Shown one piece after another: positions 17,838 to 27,117 of a stretch of DNA of 64,000 nucleotides. The notes beneath the pieces were generated by a model. That model worked only from the letters and a program-made list of their open reading frames with translations. It searched no databases and had not been told where the DNA came from. How positions within the stretch are numbered: position 1 is the first letter of the stretch; every line of letters begins with the position of its first letter. Origin of the DNA: Alistipes sp. GTDB lineage: Bacteria > Bacteroidota > Bacteroidia > Bacteroidales > Rikenellaceae. The DNA lies in assembly GCA_017555695.1 (NCBI GenBank), contig JAFZFX010000051.1, forward strand, positions 1 to 64,000, in the 5' to 3' direction. A program made the position numbers and the translations under genes.

Positions 17838-20303
17838 ATGGAAATTTCTTTCAATTGGCTAAAGAAGTATATCGACATCAACCTGAAGGCCGAGGAGGTT
17901 GCAACCATCCTCACCGACATTGGTCTTGAGGTCGAGGACTTCCGCAAGATTGAGACTATCAAGGGAGGCTTGCAGGGCGTTGTTGTGGGTCATGTACTCA
18001 CCTGCGAGGATCATCCCGACTCTGATCACCTGCACATCACCACAGTAGATGTTGGCGCCGAGGCTCCCCTGCAGATTGTATGCGGTGCGCCCAACTGCCG
18101 TCAGGGTCTGAAGGTGTTGTGTGCTACGGTAGGCTCTGTACTCTACCCCAATGGTGGCGACGAGGAGTTCAAAATCAAGCGTAGCAAGATTCGCGGCGTA
18201 GAGTCACTCGGTATGTTGTGTGCCGAGGACGAGCTGGGTATCGGCGCATCACACGACGGCATTATGGAGCTTCGCGAGGACGCCCCCGTTGGTATGAGCG
18301 CACACGACTACCTTGGCGTAAAGGATGACTACCTCATCGGCATTGGACTTACTCCCAACCGCGTGGATGCAGCATCACACATCGGCGTTGCTCGCGATAT
18401 CGCAGCATACCTGCGTAGCCGTGGCGAGGATGTAAAGGTGCAGTTGCCCTCTGTCGAGGAGTTTGCCGTTGATAACAACGATATGCCTTTCGAGGTTGTT
18501 GTCGAGAACTCACAGGCCGCACCCCGCTACTGCGGTCTTACCGTTACTGGCTGTAAGATTGCCCCCTCACCCGAGTGGATGCAGAACGAGTTGCGTGCCG
18601 CAGGCATCAACCCCAAGAATAATCTGGTGGATATCACCAACTATGTACTCTTCGAGTTGGGTCAGCCCCTTCACGCCTTCGATGCCGACAAGGTAGAGGG
18701 CCGCAAGGTTGTTGTAAAGAACTGCGCCGAGGGTACTCCCTTCGTTACATTGGATGGCGTTGAGCGCAAGCTCTCAAGCGAGGACTTGATGATTTGCTCG
18801 GCTACTCGTCCTATGTGTATCGGTGGTGTATTCGGTGGTTTGGACTCTGGTATCAGCGACACTACAGTCAATGTATTCCTCGAGAGTGCATACTTCAACC
18901 CCGTATCTATCCGTCGCTCTGCAAAACGCCACGGCCTTAGCACCGACGCATCGTTCCGCTTCGAGCGCGGTATCGACCCCAACAATCAGGTCTATGCCCT
19001 CAAGCGTGCAGCCCTTCTGATGAAGGAGTTGGCTGGCGGTAAAATCTCGAGCGACATCGTGGATATCAACCCCACTCCCGCTGCAGATTTCGTATTCGAC
19101 ATCTCGTTCGACCGCATCAATATGCTCATCGGCAAGGAGATTCCCGAGCAGACTGTTCGCACAATCCTCGACGCTCTGGAGGTTAAGGTTCTTTCAGAGA
19201 ATGAGTGCACACTCACCGTTGCCGTTCCGCCCTACCGCGTGGATGTTCAGCGCGAGGCCGACCTCATCGAGGATATCTTGCGTATCTACGGCTACAACAA
19301 TGTGGAGATTCCCCAAGCCGTACACTCTACGCTCTCGTATGCACCCCAGCCTGACAAGAACAAGCTCTTCAACATCGCAGCCGACCACTTGGCTGCTACG
19401 GGCTACACCGAGATTATGTCGAACTCGCTCACTAAGGCAGCATACTACGAGAATCTCACATCTCTGCCCGCCAAGAACTTGGTTAAGATTATGAATCCGT
19501 TGAGCACCGACCTCAATGTTATGCGTCAGACCCTGCTGTTCAACGCATTGGAGGCCGTTTCGCTCAATGTAAACCACCGTTCTGCCGATTTGAAGCTCTT
19601 TGAGATGGGTAACTGCTACTTCTTCAACGAGGAGAACGCCGTAGAGGACAAGCCCCTCTCTAAATATAGCGAGAAGTACTGCATCGGTATCACCGTTACA
19701 GGTCAGGACGCTGCTCCCTCTTGGAACAGCAAGGCCGCCGAGGCTTCATTCTTCACACTGCGTGCTACTGTTGAGAAGTTGTTGCGCCGTTTCGGTATCG
19801 ACATCTACTCACTGCGCAGCGAGAGCCTCGATAGCGACCTCTACGCCGACGCCATCGCCCTTATGCAGGGCCAGAAGCGCGTTGTAGAGATGGGTGTTGT
19901 ATCGCCCACACTGATGAAGATGTTTGACCTCAAGCAGCCCGTATATTACGCCGAGATTGATTTCGAACTCATTCTCCGTGCCGCAAAGAAGCAGCGCATT
20001 GCAGTCGAAGAGTTGGCAAAGTTCCCCGAGGTTAAGCGCGACTTGGCTCTGCTGGTTGATAAGAGTGTCACATTCGCAGAGTTGCGACAGATTGCATTTG
20101 CGACAGAGAAGCGTCTGCTCAAGCGAGTTACTCTGTTCGATGTTTATGAGGGTGACAAGTTGCCCGAGGGCAAGAAGTCTTACGCACTTGGCTTCACTTT
20201 GGAGGACAAGAGCCAGACTCTCAATGACAAGGTTATCGAGAAGACTATGAACAACCTCCAGCGCCAGTTAGAGACACGCGCCGGCGCACAGGTTCGCTCA
20301 TAA
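17838..20303 (+). CDS. pheT: Phenylalanyl-tRNA synthetase beta subunit
   Basis: 821 residues. The N-terminal tRNA-binding OB domain (VVVGHVLTCEDHPDSDHLHI, near residue 48), the B3/4 editing domain, the B5 domain (near residues 405-480) and the C-terminal anticodon-binding FDX-ACB domain (from about residue 730) follow in the normal order. With PheS it forms the alpha2-beta2 enzyme that charges tRNA-Phe. pheS is not adjacent, so the two subunits are encoded apart here. A terminator follows at once. Confidence 0.97.
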   Translation: MEISFNWLKKYIDINLKAEEVATILTDIGLEVEDFRKIETIKGGLQGVVVGHVLTCEDHPDSDHLHITTVDVGAEAPLQIVCGAPNCRQGLKVLCATVGSVLYPNGGDEEFKIKRSKIRGVESLGMLCAEDELGIGASHDGIMELREDAPVGMSAHDYLGVKDDYLIGIGLTPNRVDAASHIGVARDIAAYLRSRGEDVKVQLPSVEEFAVDNNDMPFEVVVENSQAAPRYCGLTVTGCKIAPSPEWMQNELRAAGINPKNNLVDITNYVLFELGQPLHAFDADKVEGRKVVVKNCAEGTPFVTLDGVERKLSSEDLMICSATRPMCIGGVFGGLDSGISDTTVNVFLESAYFNPVSIRRSAKRHGLSTDASFRFERGIDPNNQVYALKRAALLMKELAGGKISSDIVDINPTPAADFVFDISFDRINMLIGKEIPEQTVRTILDALEVKVLSENECTLTVAVPPYRVDVQREADLIEDILRIYGYNNVEIPQAVHSTLSYAPQPDKNKLFNIAADHLAATGYTEIMSNSLTKAAYYENLTSLPAKNLVKIMNPLSTDLNVMRQTLLFNALEAVSLNVNHRSADLKLFEMGNCYFFNEENAVEDKPLSKYSEKYCIGITVTGQDAAPSWNSKAAEASFFTLRATVEKLLRRFGIDIYSLRSESLDSDLYADAIALMQGQKRVVEMGVVSPTLMKMFDLKQPVYYAEIDFELILRAAKKQRIAVEELAKFPEVKRDLALLVDKSVTFAELRQIAFATEKRLLKRVTLFDVYEGDKLPEGKKSYALGFTLEDKSQTLNDKVIEKTMNNLQRQLETRAGAQVRS

Positions 20304-20325
20304 CTACTTCACAATATTCACCATT

Positions 20326-20358
20326 AAGGGGCTACGCATCTTCGTGTAGCCCCTTTTA
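20326..20358 (+). terminator. Terminator of pheT
   Basis: AAGGGGCTAC (20326-20335) pairs with GTAGCCCCTT (20346-20355), followed by T residues. Confidence 0.88.
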
Positions 20359-20418
20359 TTTATGACTCAAGTGAGGACGAGCAACTCTCGCTCCGACACC
20401 TTGATATATAGAAACAAC

Positions 20419-20455
20419 AAAGCCCGCTGACAGAAGACTCTGCCAAACGGGCTTT
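20419..20455 (-). terminator. Terminator of rpmI-rplT
   Basis: AAAGCCCG and CGGGCTTT (20419-20426 and 20448-20455) form the base of a long imperfect stem, 26 bases past the rplT stop. Confidence 0.85.
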
Positions 20456-20480
20456 TATTTGATAGTCGAAGGACTATCGG

Positions 20481-20825
20481 CTATTTTACTGCATTAACAA
20501 TTGCCTCGAATGCCTGGGGCTCGTTCATTGCCAAATCAGCCATCACCTTACGGTTGATAGCAATGCCCTTGGCATTAACCTTACCCATAAACTCTGAATA
20601 TGTCATACCGTAAGCGCGGACTGCAGCGTTAATACGAGTAATCCACAATGAACGATATGTTCTCTTCTTGAGCTGGCGGTGTGCATAAGCATACTGCAAA
20701 CCCTTCTCGACAGTATTTTTCGCAACTGTCCAAACGTTTCCCCTTGAACCAAAGTTACCCTTGGCAAGTTTCAAAACCTTCTTTCTTCTTGCGCGTGACG
20801 CAACAGCATTGACTGAACGTGGCAT
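20481..20825 (-). CDS. rplT: 50S ribosomal protein L20
   Basis: 114 residues from the ATG giving [20 protein letters not shown], the universal L20 start; nine more codons upstream are open but not conserved. The RNA-binding segment [19 protein letters not shown] is present. L20 is needed for early assembly of the large subunit. It follows rpmI by 104 bases, a space large enough to hold an L20-binding control structure. The usual upstream gene infC is not here. Confidence 0.96.
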   Translation of the reverse strand: MPRSVNAVASRARRKKVLKLAKGNFGSRGNVWTVAKNTVEKGLQYAYAHRQLKKRTYRSLWITRINAAVRAYGMTYSEFMGKVNAKGIAINRKVMADLAMNEPQAFEAIVNAVK

Positions 20826-20929
20826 AGTAAATAAGTTTTTGATGGAACTCATAGCGGCGTGATTCTCTCACGCTCTTTGGGGCTATTCCGTCCCGATTGT
20901 TAATAAAAAAAGTGTCTTGTAGAGGTTAA

Positions 20930-21124
20930 TTATTTAACCAACAAGTTCTTGATCTTAGCCTCGTCGGCTGCAGATACAGTTGAAGAATAACACAAGTTAC
21001 GCTTCTGCTTCTTAGTCTTTTTTGTCAGGATGTGACTGTGATAAGCGTGCTTACGCTTAATCTTACCTGTGCCGGTGAAAGTAAATCTCTTCTTTGCAGC
21101 GGCATTTGTTTTCATTTTTGGCAT
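20930..21124 (-). CDS. rpmI: 50S ribosomal protein L35
   Basis: 64 residues from the ATG giving [14 protein letters not shown], the conserved L35 start; the longer open frame is upstream leader. The basic run [20 protein letters not shown] is typical. It is transcribed with rplT from a clear -7 box. infC and thrS, which normally precede it, are absent: the DNA upstream is a divergent ABC transporter gene. Confidence 0.95.
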   Translation of the reverse strand: MPKMKTNAAAKKRFTFTGTGKIKRKHAYHSHILTKKTKKQKRNLCYSSTVSAADEAKIKNLLVK

Positions 21125-21158
21125 TTTCTCAAAAGTTAATTTAGTTAAACATAGCGCG

Positions 21159-21166
21159 CAAAGATA
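21159..21166 (-). promoter_or_regulatory. -7 box of rpmI-rplT promoter
   Basis: The minus strand reads TATCTTTG, an exact TAnnTTTG box, 35 bases before the rpmI ATG. Confidence 0.6.
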
Positions 21167-21272
21167 CGCTTTTTTTCTCAATTATCACACTTTCGCCCAA
21201 TATTTTTTACTTCCAAGCATAATTATTCCCGAAAAACAACACCTAAAAAAGAATATATTTTGAATTATTCAC

Positions 21273-21280
21273 TACCTTTG
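21273..21280 (+). promoter_or_regulatory. -7 box before the LolD-like gene
   Basis: TACCTTTG is an exact TAnnTTTG box, but it ends only five bases before the ATG at 21286. If it is the promoter, the message is nearly leaderless. Confidence 0.45.
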
Positions 21281-21285
21281 TGTAT

Positions 21286-21936
21286 ATGATTAAAGCACAA
21301 GACATACACAAAAGTTTCGGCGCGCTCGAGGTACTCAAGGGCGTGTCACTACATATCACACCGAGCGAGGTGGTATCCATCGTCGGACCAAGCGGTGCGG
21401 GCAAAACCACGCTACTGCAGATTCTCGGCACACTATCTACCCCTGACAGCGGCTCGCTTGAGATAGACGGCAAGCGCATCGACACTCTGGGCGACGATGC
21501 TCTGTCGGATTTCCGCAACCGCCGCATCGGCTTCGTATTTCAGTTTCACCACCTTCTGCCCGAGTTCACAGCGTTGGAGAATGTGATGATTCCCGCACTC
21601 ATCGCCAAGCGCGACCGCAACGAAGTAGAGAAGGAGGCGCTCGGACTTCTAAAGATGATGGAGCTCTCCGACCGCGCCACACACAAACCGAGTGCGCTTT
21701 CAGGAGGCGAGCAGCAGCGTGTAGCCATCGCCCGCGCTCTAATCAACCACCCCGCATTGTTGCTAGCTGACGAACCTTCGGGTAATCTCGATTCGAAGAA
21801 TCGCGAGCAGATACACTCTATGTTCTTCCGCCTGCGTGACGAGCTGGGGCAGACCTCGCTGATTGTCACCCACGACGACTCACTGGCCGAGATGGCCGAC
21901 AGAAAAATCACTATGCGTGACGGCACAATCCTTTAA
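21286..21936 (+). CDS. lolD: ABC transporter ATP-binding protein, LolD-like
   Basis: 216 residues from [12 protein letters not shown]. Walker [10 protein letters not shown] is at residues 34-42, the Q-loop region [21 protein letters not shown] follows, then [15 protein letters not shown] (signature) and [12 protein letters not shown] (Walker B). The order and the LLPEF segment match LolD, the ATPase that powers LolCE release of lipoproteins from the inner membrane. No LolC/E permease lies beside it, so the partner must be elsewhere; MacB- or FtsE-type relatives are possible. It begins a run of three closely spaced genes with DUF2400 and trmN6. Confidence 0.82.
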   Translation: MIKAQDIHKSFGALEVLKGVSLHITPSEVVSIVGPSGAGKTTLLQILGTLSTPDSGSLEIDGKRIDTLGDDALSDFRNRRIGFVFQFHHLLPEFTALENVMIPALIAKRDRNEVEKEALGLLKMMELSDRATHKPSALSGGEQQRVAIARALINHPALLLADEPSGNLDSKNREQIHSMFFRLRDELGQTSLIVTHDDSLAEMADRKITMRDGTIL

Positions 21937-21948
21937 CACATCGCAACT

Positions 21949-22719
21949 ATGGAGAAGGAAGAGTTGAGAGATCTGCTCGAACATCTGCACGATAAATACA
22001 ACCGTACCGAGTTCATCGAGCCCGACCCCATAAGCATACCCCACTCGTTCAGCGACAAGGCTGACCGCGAGGTTGCGGGTCTGCTCGCTGCCACCATTGC
22101 GTGGGGTAACCGCAAGGCCATCGTCAAGAGCGCCCGCCGTATGATGCAGTATATGGACAACGCCCCTGCCGACTTCGTGCGCAATGCATCGGAGAGCGAC
22201 CTGGCATCGCTCAAGAGCTATGTACACCGCACATTCAACGGCCAGGATTTTATCGATTTCGTCCTTGGCATACGCCACATCACCACCCATTGGGGCGGCA
22301 TTGGCAACTACTTCGAGCAACGCTACACAACTACGCAGGATATGACGCAGGTGCTGTCCGATTTCAGACGCGACTTCTTCACCCACCCGCACAACCCCCA
22401 CTGCGAGAAGCATCTCTCGTCAATTGACCGAGGTGCAGCCTGCAAGCGCATCAATATGTACCTCAGATGGTTTGTGCGCCACGACGACCGAGGTGTAGAT
22501 TTTGGGCTGTGGCGAAAGATTCCAATGTCGGCACTCTACCTGCCACTCGACATTCATACGGGAAATATGGGTCGTGCGCTCGGACTACTCCAACGCAAGC
22601 AGAACGATTGGAAGGCCACAGACGAGATAACACGCTCACTCCGAGAGTTTAACGCCGACGACCCCACACGCTACGACTACTCGTTGTTTGGTGCGGGCAT
22701 AGATGGTTTCTTAAAGTAA
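21949..22719 (+). CDS. TIGR02757 (DUF2400) family protein
   Basis: 256 residues. The pattern FIEPDPISIPHSFSDKADRE, then EVAGLLAATIAWGNRKAI, and KRINMYLRWFVRHDDRGVDFG is that of the TIGR02757 family, which is widespread in Bacteroidota and has helix-hairpin-helix glycosylase-like folds in its C-terminal half by general description. No enzymatic role is established. It lies 12 bases after the lolD-like gene and 10 bases before trmN6, so the three are co-transcribed. Confidence 0.85.
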   Translation: MEKEELRDLLEHLHDKYNRTEFIEPDPISIPHSFSDKADREVAGLLAATIAWGNRKAIVKSARRMMQYMDNAPADFVRNASESDLASLKSYVHRTFNGQDFIDFVLGIRHITTHWGGIGNYFEQRYTTTQDMTQVLSDFRRDFFTHPHNPHCEKHLSSIDRGAACKRINMYLRWFVRHDDRGVDFGLWRKIPMSALYLPLDIHTGNMGRALGLLQRKQNDWKATDEITRSLREFNADDPTRYDYSLFGAGIDGFLK

Positions 22720-22729
22720 AGGTTTTACT

Positions 22730-23446
22730 ATGCGAGGCAAAGGATTTACATTCAAGCAATTTCATATCGACCACTCGAAATGCGCTATGAAAGTCGGTAC
22801 CGACGGCACACTCATAGGCGCCTGGGCCACAATACCTTGCGGCTGTCGCCGCATACTCGACATAGGCACTGGCTCGGGGCTCATTGCCATTATGGCAGCA
22901 CAGCGTTCTAACGAGGCTCAAGTGATTGGCATTGACATAGATAACGACTGCATCGAGCAGGCTCGAGAGAATATTGCGGCATCCCCCTGGGACGACAGAA
23001 TCACGATAACGCACAGCTCTTTGCAGGAGTTTAGTTCAAGCGAAGGTTTTGATGTCATTATCTCTAACCCTCCCTATTTTGTCGATTCACTGCTTTCACC
23101 AGACGAAAAACGCACCACTGCAAGGCACACCACCACACTTACTTTCAAGGAGTTATCAGACAATGTGGTACGCCTTTTGTCGCCCGAAGGCACTTTCTCG
23201 CTGATTTTGCCACCAACCGAAGCCGACCTCTTTATGTCGGCGGCACGCGGAGCCTTGTTCTTAAGGCGCCGTTGCGATGTGTGGTCCACACCCGACAGCG
23301 GAGTGAAGAGAGTGATGATGGAGTTGCAGACGCAACCACCCACAGAACTTCCCACGATAGAGAAGCTCATTATAGAGGATGGCGGACCGATGGCTTATAG
23401 CGATGAATACAAGCAACTAACACGCGATTTTTACCTAAAATTTTGA
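22730..23446 (+). CDS. trmN6: tRNA1(Val) adenine-37 N6-methyltransferase
   Basis: 238 residues, a Rossmann methyltransferase. The SAM site DIGTGSGLIAIMAAQ is near residue 43 and the N6-adenine catalytic NPPYF near residue 114. The N-terminus FTFKQFHIDHSKCAMKVGTD matches the YfiC/TrmN6 family. It methylates A37 of tRNA-Val. An alternative is another N6-adenine methyltransferase of the same fold, but the length and start favour TrmN6. Confidence 0.88.
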   Translation: MRGKGFTFKQFHIDHSKCAMKVGTDGTLIGAWATIPCGCRRILDIGTGSGLIAIMAAQRSNEAQVIGIDIDNDCIEQARENIAASPWDDRITITHSSLQEFSSSEGFDVIISNPPYFVDSLLSPDEKRTTARHTTTLTFKELSDNVVRLLSPEGTFSLILPPTEADLFMSAARGALFLRRRCDVWSTPDSGVKRVMMELQTQPPTELPTIEKLIIEDGGPMAYSDEYKQLTRDFYLKF

Positions 23447-23464
23447 TATATCGCTCAAATAGAT

Positions 23465-23472
23465 TATATTTG
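23465..23472 (+). promoter_or_regulatory. -7 box of the DUF4831 gene
   Basis: TATATTTG is an exact TAnnTTTG box, 22 bases before the first ATG of the gene. Confidence 0.55.
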
Positions 23473-23494
23473 CCAAAATAGTATTAAAACTGAT

Positions 23495-24409
23495 ATGGTT
23501 ATGAAAAAGTTTTTGATGATTATGGCGTTGGCAACGCTCGGCGTTGTAAGCGCATCGGCACAGAACAATATCTACAAGACGATAGGCGTCAGCAAGGATG
23601 CTAAAGGCAATATCGTCATCTCTGACCCCTCTACAATCTTGGCCGTAGACCTCACATTCGAGGAGGAGCAGATTGTGGTTGGTCCTTACGCAAAGTATGC
23701 ACAAAAGTATCTCGAGACTCGTCCTTCGCTCGTGGACAAGAGCACTCTTACGCTGAAGTCTGCAGAGGTAGCAATCGTTACCGATTCAGAGTTCAAGGCA
23801 AAGCGCGTTGCAAGAGACAAGAAGTCTGCAGTATCGTACTTGGGCGACGAGGATGAGTTTGCAAAGGTCTCACCCGACCGTGTAAATAGCTCGTCTATGA
23901 GCCCCGAGAATGCTGCCGCACAGGCTGCGCAGGCTATCTTCACTATCCGCAAGAACCGTATGGACTTGATTAGCGGCGAGGCTGGCGAGAATGTATTTGG
24001 CGCAGGTTTGAAAGATGCGTTGGCAGAGTTGGATGCCAAAGAGCAGGCATATCTTGAGTTGTTCCTCGGCAAGAAGGTGGTAAAGACTTTCACCAAGCGC
24101 TTCATCATCCCCGTAGTGGCTGGTCAGGAGTCATACTCTGTAGCTCGTTTCAGCAACAAGGGCATAGTTGAGAATGGCGAGGCTACTGGCAACGAGGTTA
24201 AGCTCATTTTGACACCCTCGGCTGCTACACCTAAGTTCAGCAGCATCTCAGAGGTTGATGCTCGTGACAAGACAGCCATTGCAGTACGCATTGCAAATAT
24301 GGCTACTTGCTCGGTAGTTGTTGGCGAGAAGCAGATTGTAAGCAACACAGTACTCCCCATCTTCGAGTTGGGCCGCACAGCTTACATCTCGGCTGGTTTG
24401 GTAAAATAA
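23495..24409 (+). CDS. Exported DUF4831 family protein
   Basis: 304 residues. A signal peptide MKKFLMIMALATLGVVSASA starts at the second ATG (23501), which may be the true start. The mature part begins QNNIYKTIG. The pattern of an N-terminal beta-rich part, the DRVNSSSMSPENAAAQAAQAI segment and a C-terminal SRVEVG-like end fits DUF4831, exported proteins of unknown role in Bacteroidota. It stands alone with its own promoter and terminator. Confidence 0.75.
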   Translation: MVMKKFLMIMALATLGVVSASAQNNIYKTIGVSKDAKGNIVISDPSTILAVDLTFEEEQIVVGPYAKYAQKYLETRPSLVDKSTLTLKSAEVAIVTDSEFKAKRVARDKKSAVSYLGDEDEFAKVSPDRVNSSSMSPENAAAQAAQAIFTIRKNRMDLISGEAGENVFGAGLKDALAELDAKEQAYLELFLGKKVVKTFTKRFIIPVVAGQESYSVARFSNKGIVENGEATGNEVKLILTPSAATPKFSSISEVDARDKTAIAVRIANMATCSVVVGEKQIVSNTVLPIFELGRTAYISAGLVK

Positions 24410-24432
24410 TCGCACACGATAAATGATTTAAT

Positions 24433-24464
24433 GGCTGTCGGACTCGGTTGCGACAGCCTTTTTT
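24433..24464 (+). terminator. Terminator of the DUF4831 gene
   Basis: GGCTGTCG (24433-24440) pairs with CGACAGCC (24451-24458) and is followed by six T. Confidence 0.88.
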
Positions 24465-24486
24465 ATAGAACAAAATTTCAAGGCAG

Positions 24487-25152
24487 ATGGCAGACAATAC
24501 TTCACGAATGATAACCCTGCTGGGGCTTATGCGCAAGCAGATGAACGGCGCCGTAGCAGATGCAATGCACTACTATGGCGAGCGATATGGGCTTAACTAT
24601 GGCGTGAGCCTGCCCACCTTGCGACAGATAGCCGCCAAGGAGGAGCGTAGCCACTCACTCGCACAGTACCTCTACAAACAGCAGGTGAGAGAGTTACGCC
24701 TAGCAGCCCTGCACATCGCCGAGGAACAGATGATGACACTCAGCGAGGCCGAGAGCTGGGAGTACGGCATCATCAATTCTGAAGTGGCCGAAGAGATGGC
24801 TTTCGCACTATTGCACAAGGCCAAAGAGAGCCGCGAGATTATCGCGAAGTGGAGCGCATCGCAGAACGAATGGTTGGTGTACTCGGCTCTGATGGCTGCC
24901 GCCCGCAATGCCGAGAATATCAGCGAGGAGTTAGTTGCAAACACGGCATCAATCATCGGCCGTTTCCCATCGTCACGCGTCATCGCACAAGGCGTCGTAG
25001 CACTGCTCACGCGAGCAGCACAGCAGAGTGATTTACACCCCGCATCGCTCACTGCCGCAGAGGAAATAAAGACTCTGCCCACATCATCAGAAGGCGATTT
25101 CTCGGCTGCAGAGTATGCCACCGAGGAGTTGGAGTGGAGATTAGCCGAGTAG
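24487..25152 (+). CDS. AlkD-like DNA alkylation repair protein
   Basis: 221 residues, nearly all helical with repeated hydrophobic-Ala patterns of HEAT-like repeats. The N-terminal YGLNYGVSLPTLRQIAAKE and the LRLAALHIAEEQMM repeat resemble AlkD-type glycosylases that excise bulky or positively charged alkylated bases. The catalytic Trp/Asp/Arg set of AlkC/AlkD cannot be assigned with certainty by eye. It lies downstream of a terminator and convergent with thioredoxin. Confidence 0.7.
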   Translation: MADNTSRMITLLGLMRKQMNGAVADAMHYYGERYGLNYGVSLPTLRQIAAKEERSHSLAQYLYKQQVRELRLAALHIAEEQMMTLSEAESWEYGIINSEVAEEMAFALLHKAKESREIIAKWSASQNEWLVYSALMAAARNAENISEELVANTASIIGRFPSSRVIAQGVVALLTRAAQQSDLHPASLTAAEEIKTLPTSSEGDFSAAEYATEELEWRLAE

Positions 25153-25176
25153 GCAAACAAGGACATAAGAAGGCTA

Positions 25177-25500
25177 TTATAGCGCCTCTACCCTTTCGAA
25201 TCGACGCACAATATCGGCAAGGGTCTCAACTGACAACACACCACTCTCGCGCCAAAGGCGCTGCCCCCGTCTGAACAGCATCAGCGTAGGCACGGCCATT
25301 ATTCGGAAGTGGTTTACCAACTCTGAATTTTCGTGGTTGTCTATATCGATACGGATAACATCCAGACTTTCACCCATCACAACCTCGAGATTATCGAGAA
25401 TAAGATGCATCGCCTTGCAAGGACCACACCACGAGGCGTAGAAATCTATAAGCAGGAGACGGTCGTCAGAGGTGAGTGCATTGAATTCGTGCAGTGTCAT
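25177..25500 (-). CDS. Thioredoxin
   Basis: 107 residues from the ATG at 25500 (MTLHEFNAL). The active site W24-C25-G-P-C28 and the cis-Pro in MAVPTLMLF are present. The open frame extends 37 codons further up, but that part crosses the terminator hairpin at 25547-25578 and is not a convincing leader peptide. The protein is a cytoplasmic disulfide reductase of the Trx family; its particular partners are not indicated. Confidence 0.9.
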   Translation of the reverse strand: MTLHEFNALTSDDRLLLIDFYASWCGPCKAMHLILDNLEVVMGESLDVIRIDIDNHENSELVNHFRIMAVPTLMLFRRGQRLWRESGVLSVETLADIVRRFERVEAL

Positions 25501-25546
25501 AACATTCAGTTTTAGTATTGTTGAAGATTGCTGCGCGGAGAAAAAT

Positions 25547-25578
25547 AAAAACTCCACGAAGATTATTCGTAGAGTTTT
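25547..25578 (-). terminator. Terminator downstream of radA
   Basis: On the minus strand AAAACTCTACGAA and TTCGTGGAGTTTT form a 13-bp stem (one G-U) with a 6-base loop, followed by TATTTTT. The roughly 140 bases between it and the radA stop (25579-25716) hold no gene that I can support. Confidence 0.75.
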
Positions 25579-25716
25579 CAAAAACAGTGCCACCGTAGTT
25601 AAAGGCTTCAACCGAAAGCCCGAACCCGATTGATTAAACTACTACGTTGCCACCCAAATTGCCTTCCATGTTGCCTTCCGAATTACCTCCCTGAGCAATA
25701 CTACTCTCCAACCTAA

Positions 25717-27087
25717 CTAAAACTCCTCGCAGAAGAGTGCACGGGGCAATTCACCTATATTATTTATATACACGGCCTCTATTCCTGTAGGCATCTTGAC
25801 GCCCTTGCGAAGGAATCCAGAGACGATAATGCGACGAAATCCAAGTCGCGCAGCCTCGCTCACGCGCTGCTCACTGCGTGGCGCAGGGCGCACCTCACCC
25901 GACAGACCTATTTCACCAGCACAGCATACTCCATCGGCTATAGGGCGGTCGTAGTATGACGAAATGACTGCTGCGACAATAGCCAGGTCGAGTCCCGCAT
26001 CGGCAACCTTGAAGCCGCCCGCGAAGTTCAGAAATACATCCTTCTGAAACATCTTGAGGCCAACACGCTTCTCCAACACCGCCAGCAACATATTCATTCG
26101 GCGCTGGTCGTAGCCCGTAGCATTACGCTGGGGCGTTCCGTAAGCGGCATTGCTCACCAGAGCCTGCACCTCGATAAGGTAGGGACGGATACCATCCACC
26201 GACGAACCTACGGCAATACCGCTCAGCGGCTCGTCATAGTGCGAGAGCAGAATCTCTGACGGGTTCTCCACCGCACGCAATCCCGACTCCGACATCTCGA
26301 ACACGCCTATCTCGAAAGTGGCGCCAAAGCGGTTCTTTATGCCACGCAGGATGCGGTGTACATTGTTGCTGTCACCCTCAAACTGCAGAACGACATCCAC
26401 GATATGCTCCAGAATCTTCGGGCCCGCAATAGTGCCATCCTTGGTGATGTGGCCAATGATGAAGATTGAGGTCGAGGTGGTCTTGGCGTACTTAAGCAAC
26501 GACGCCGCACACTCACGAATCTGCGACACACTACCCGCCGAAGAGTCTATCATCTCGGTGTAGATGGTCTGAATAGAGTCAATCACAACCACATCGGGCT
26601 GATACTGCTTGATTTGCAGCAAGATATTTTCTAGCAGTGTCTCGGAGTAGATATAGCACTCCTCGTTGGCGATACCAAGGCGCTCGGCACGCATACCAAT
26701 CTGCTCGGCCGATTCCTCGCCCGAGACATAGAGCGTACGCAACGAGTGGTTCGACAGGGCCAATTGGAGGCTCAAGGTCGATTTACCAATACCAGGCTCG
26801 CCACCCAACAGAATCAAAGAGCCAGGGACAAGACCACCGCCCAAAACACGATTGACCTCGCTATTATTAAGGTCCAATCGGCGATGCGACGAACGCTCAA
26901 TCTCGCTCACACGCTGCGGAGGCGTAGTGGGCGTTGCCACACCGACAGCCGCAGATGCTGAGGCAGGCTTTGCTATCACCTCCTCGGCAAATGTGTTCCA
27001 CTCACCACACGAGGGGCAGCGACCCAACCACTTGGGGGCCTCGAAACCACACTCGCGGCAGAAGTAGGCTTTCTTGACTTTGGCCAT
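25717..27087 (-). CDS. radA: DNA repair protein RadA/Sms
   Basis: 456 residues, normal length. The zinc finger uses C10, C13, C24 and C27. Walker A GGEPGIGKST is at residues 95-104, the RadA-specific KNRFG is in GIKNRFGATFEIGVFEM, and the C-terminal Lon-like domain ends the protein. RadA promotes branch migration in recombination. It lies 30 bases after rseP on the same strand. Confidence 0.97.
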   Translation of the reverse strand: MAKVKKAYFCRECGFEAPKWLGRCPSCGEWNTFAEEVIAKPASASAAVGVATPTTPPQRVSEIERSSHRRLDLNNSEVNRVLGGGLVPGSLILLGGEPGIGKSTLSLQLALSNHSLRTLYVSGEESAEQIGMRAERLGIANEECYIYSETLLENILLQIKQYQPDVVVIDSIQTIYTEMIDSSAGSVSQIRECAASLLKYAKTTSTSIFIIGHITKDGTIAGPKILEHIVDVVLQFEGDSNNVHRILRGIKNRFGATFEIGVFEMSESGLRAVENPSEILLSHYDEPLSGIAVGSSVDGIRPYLIEVQALVSNAAYGTPQRNATGYDQRRMNMLLAVLEKRVGLKMFQKDVFLNFAGGFKVADAGLDLAIVAAVISSYYDRPIADGVCCAGEIGLSGEVRPAPRSEQRVSEAARLGFRRIIVSGFLRKGVKMPTGIEAVYINNIGELPRALFCEEF

Positions 27088-27117
27088 CTTAGCTCTTGGT
27101 TATCTGAAATTACAAAT

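Noticed and set aside
25501-25611. An N-terminal extension of thioredoxin that looks like a hydrophobic leader
   Set aside because: The extension crosses the terminator hairpin at 25547-25578, and the conserved domain begins right after the ATG at 25500.
25579-25716. A minus-strand stretch with repeated GGCAAY codons that would read as Gly/Asn/Glu-rich peptide
   Set aside because: No ATG start in that frame before the repeat, it is only about 20 codons, and it lies between radA and its terminator.
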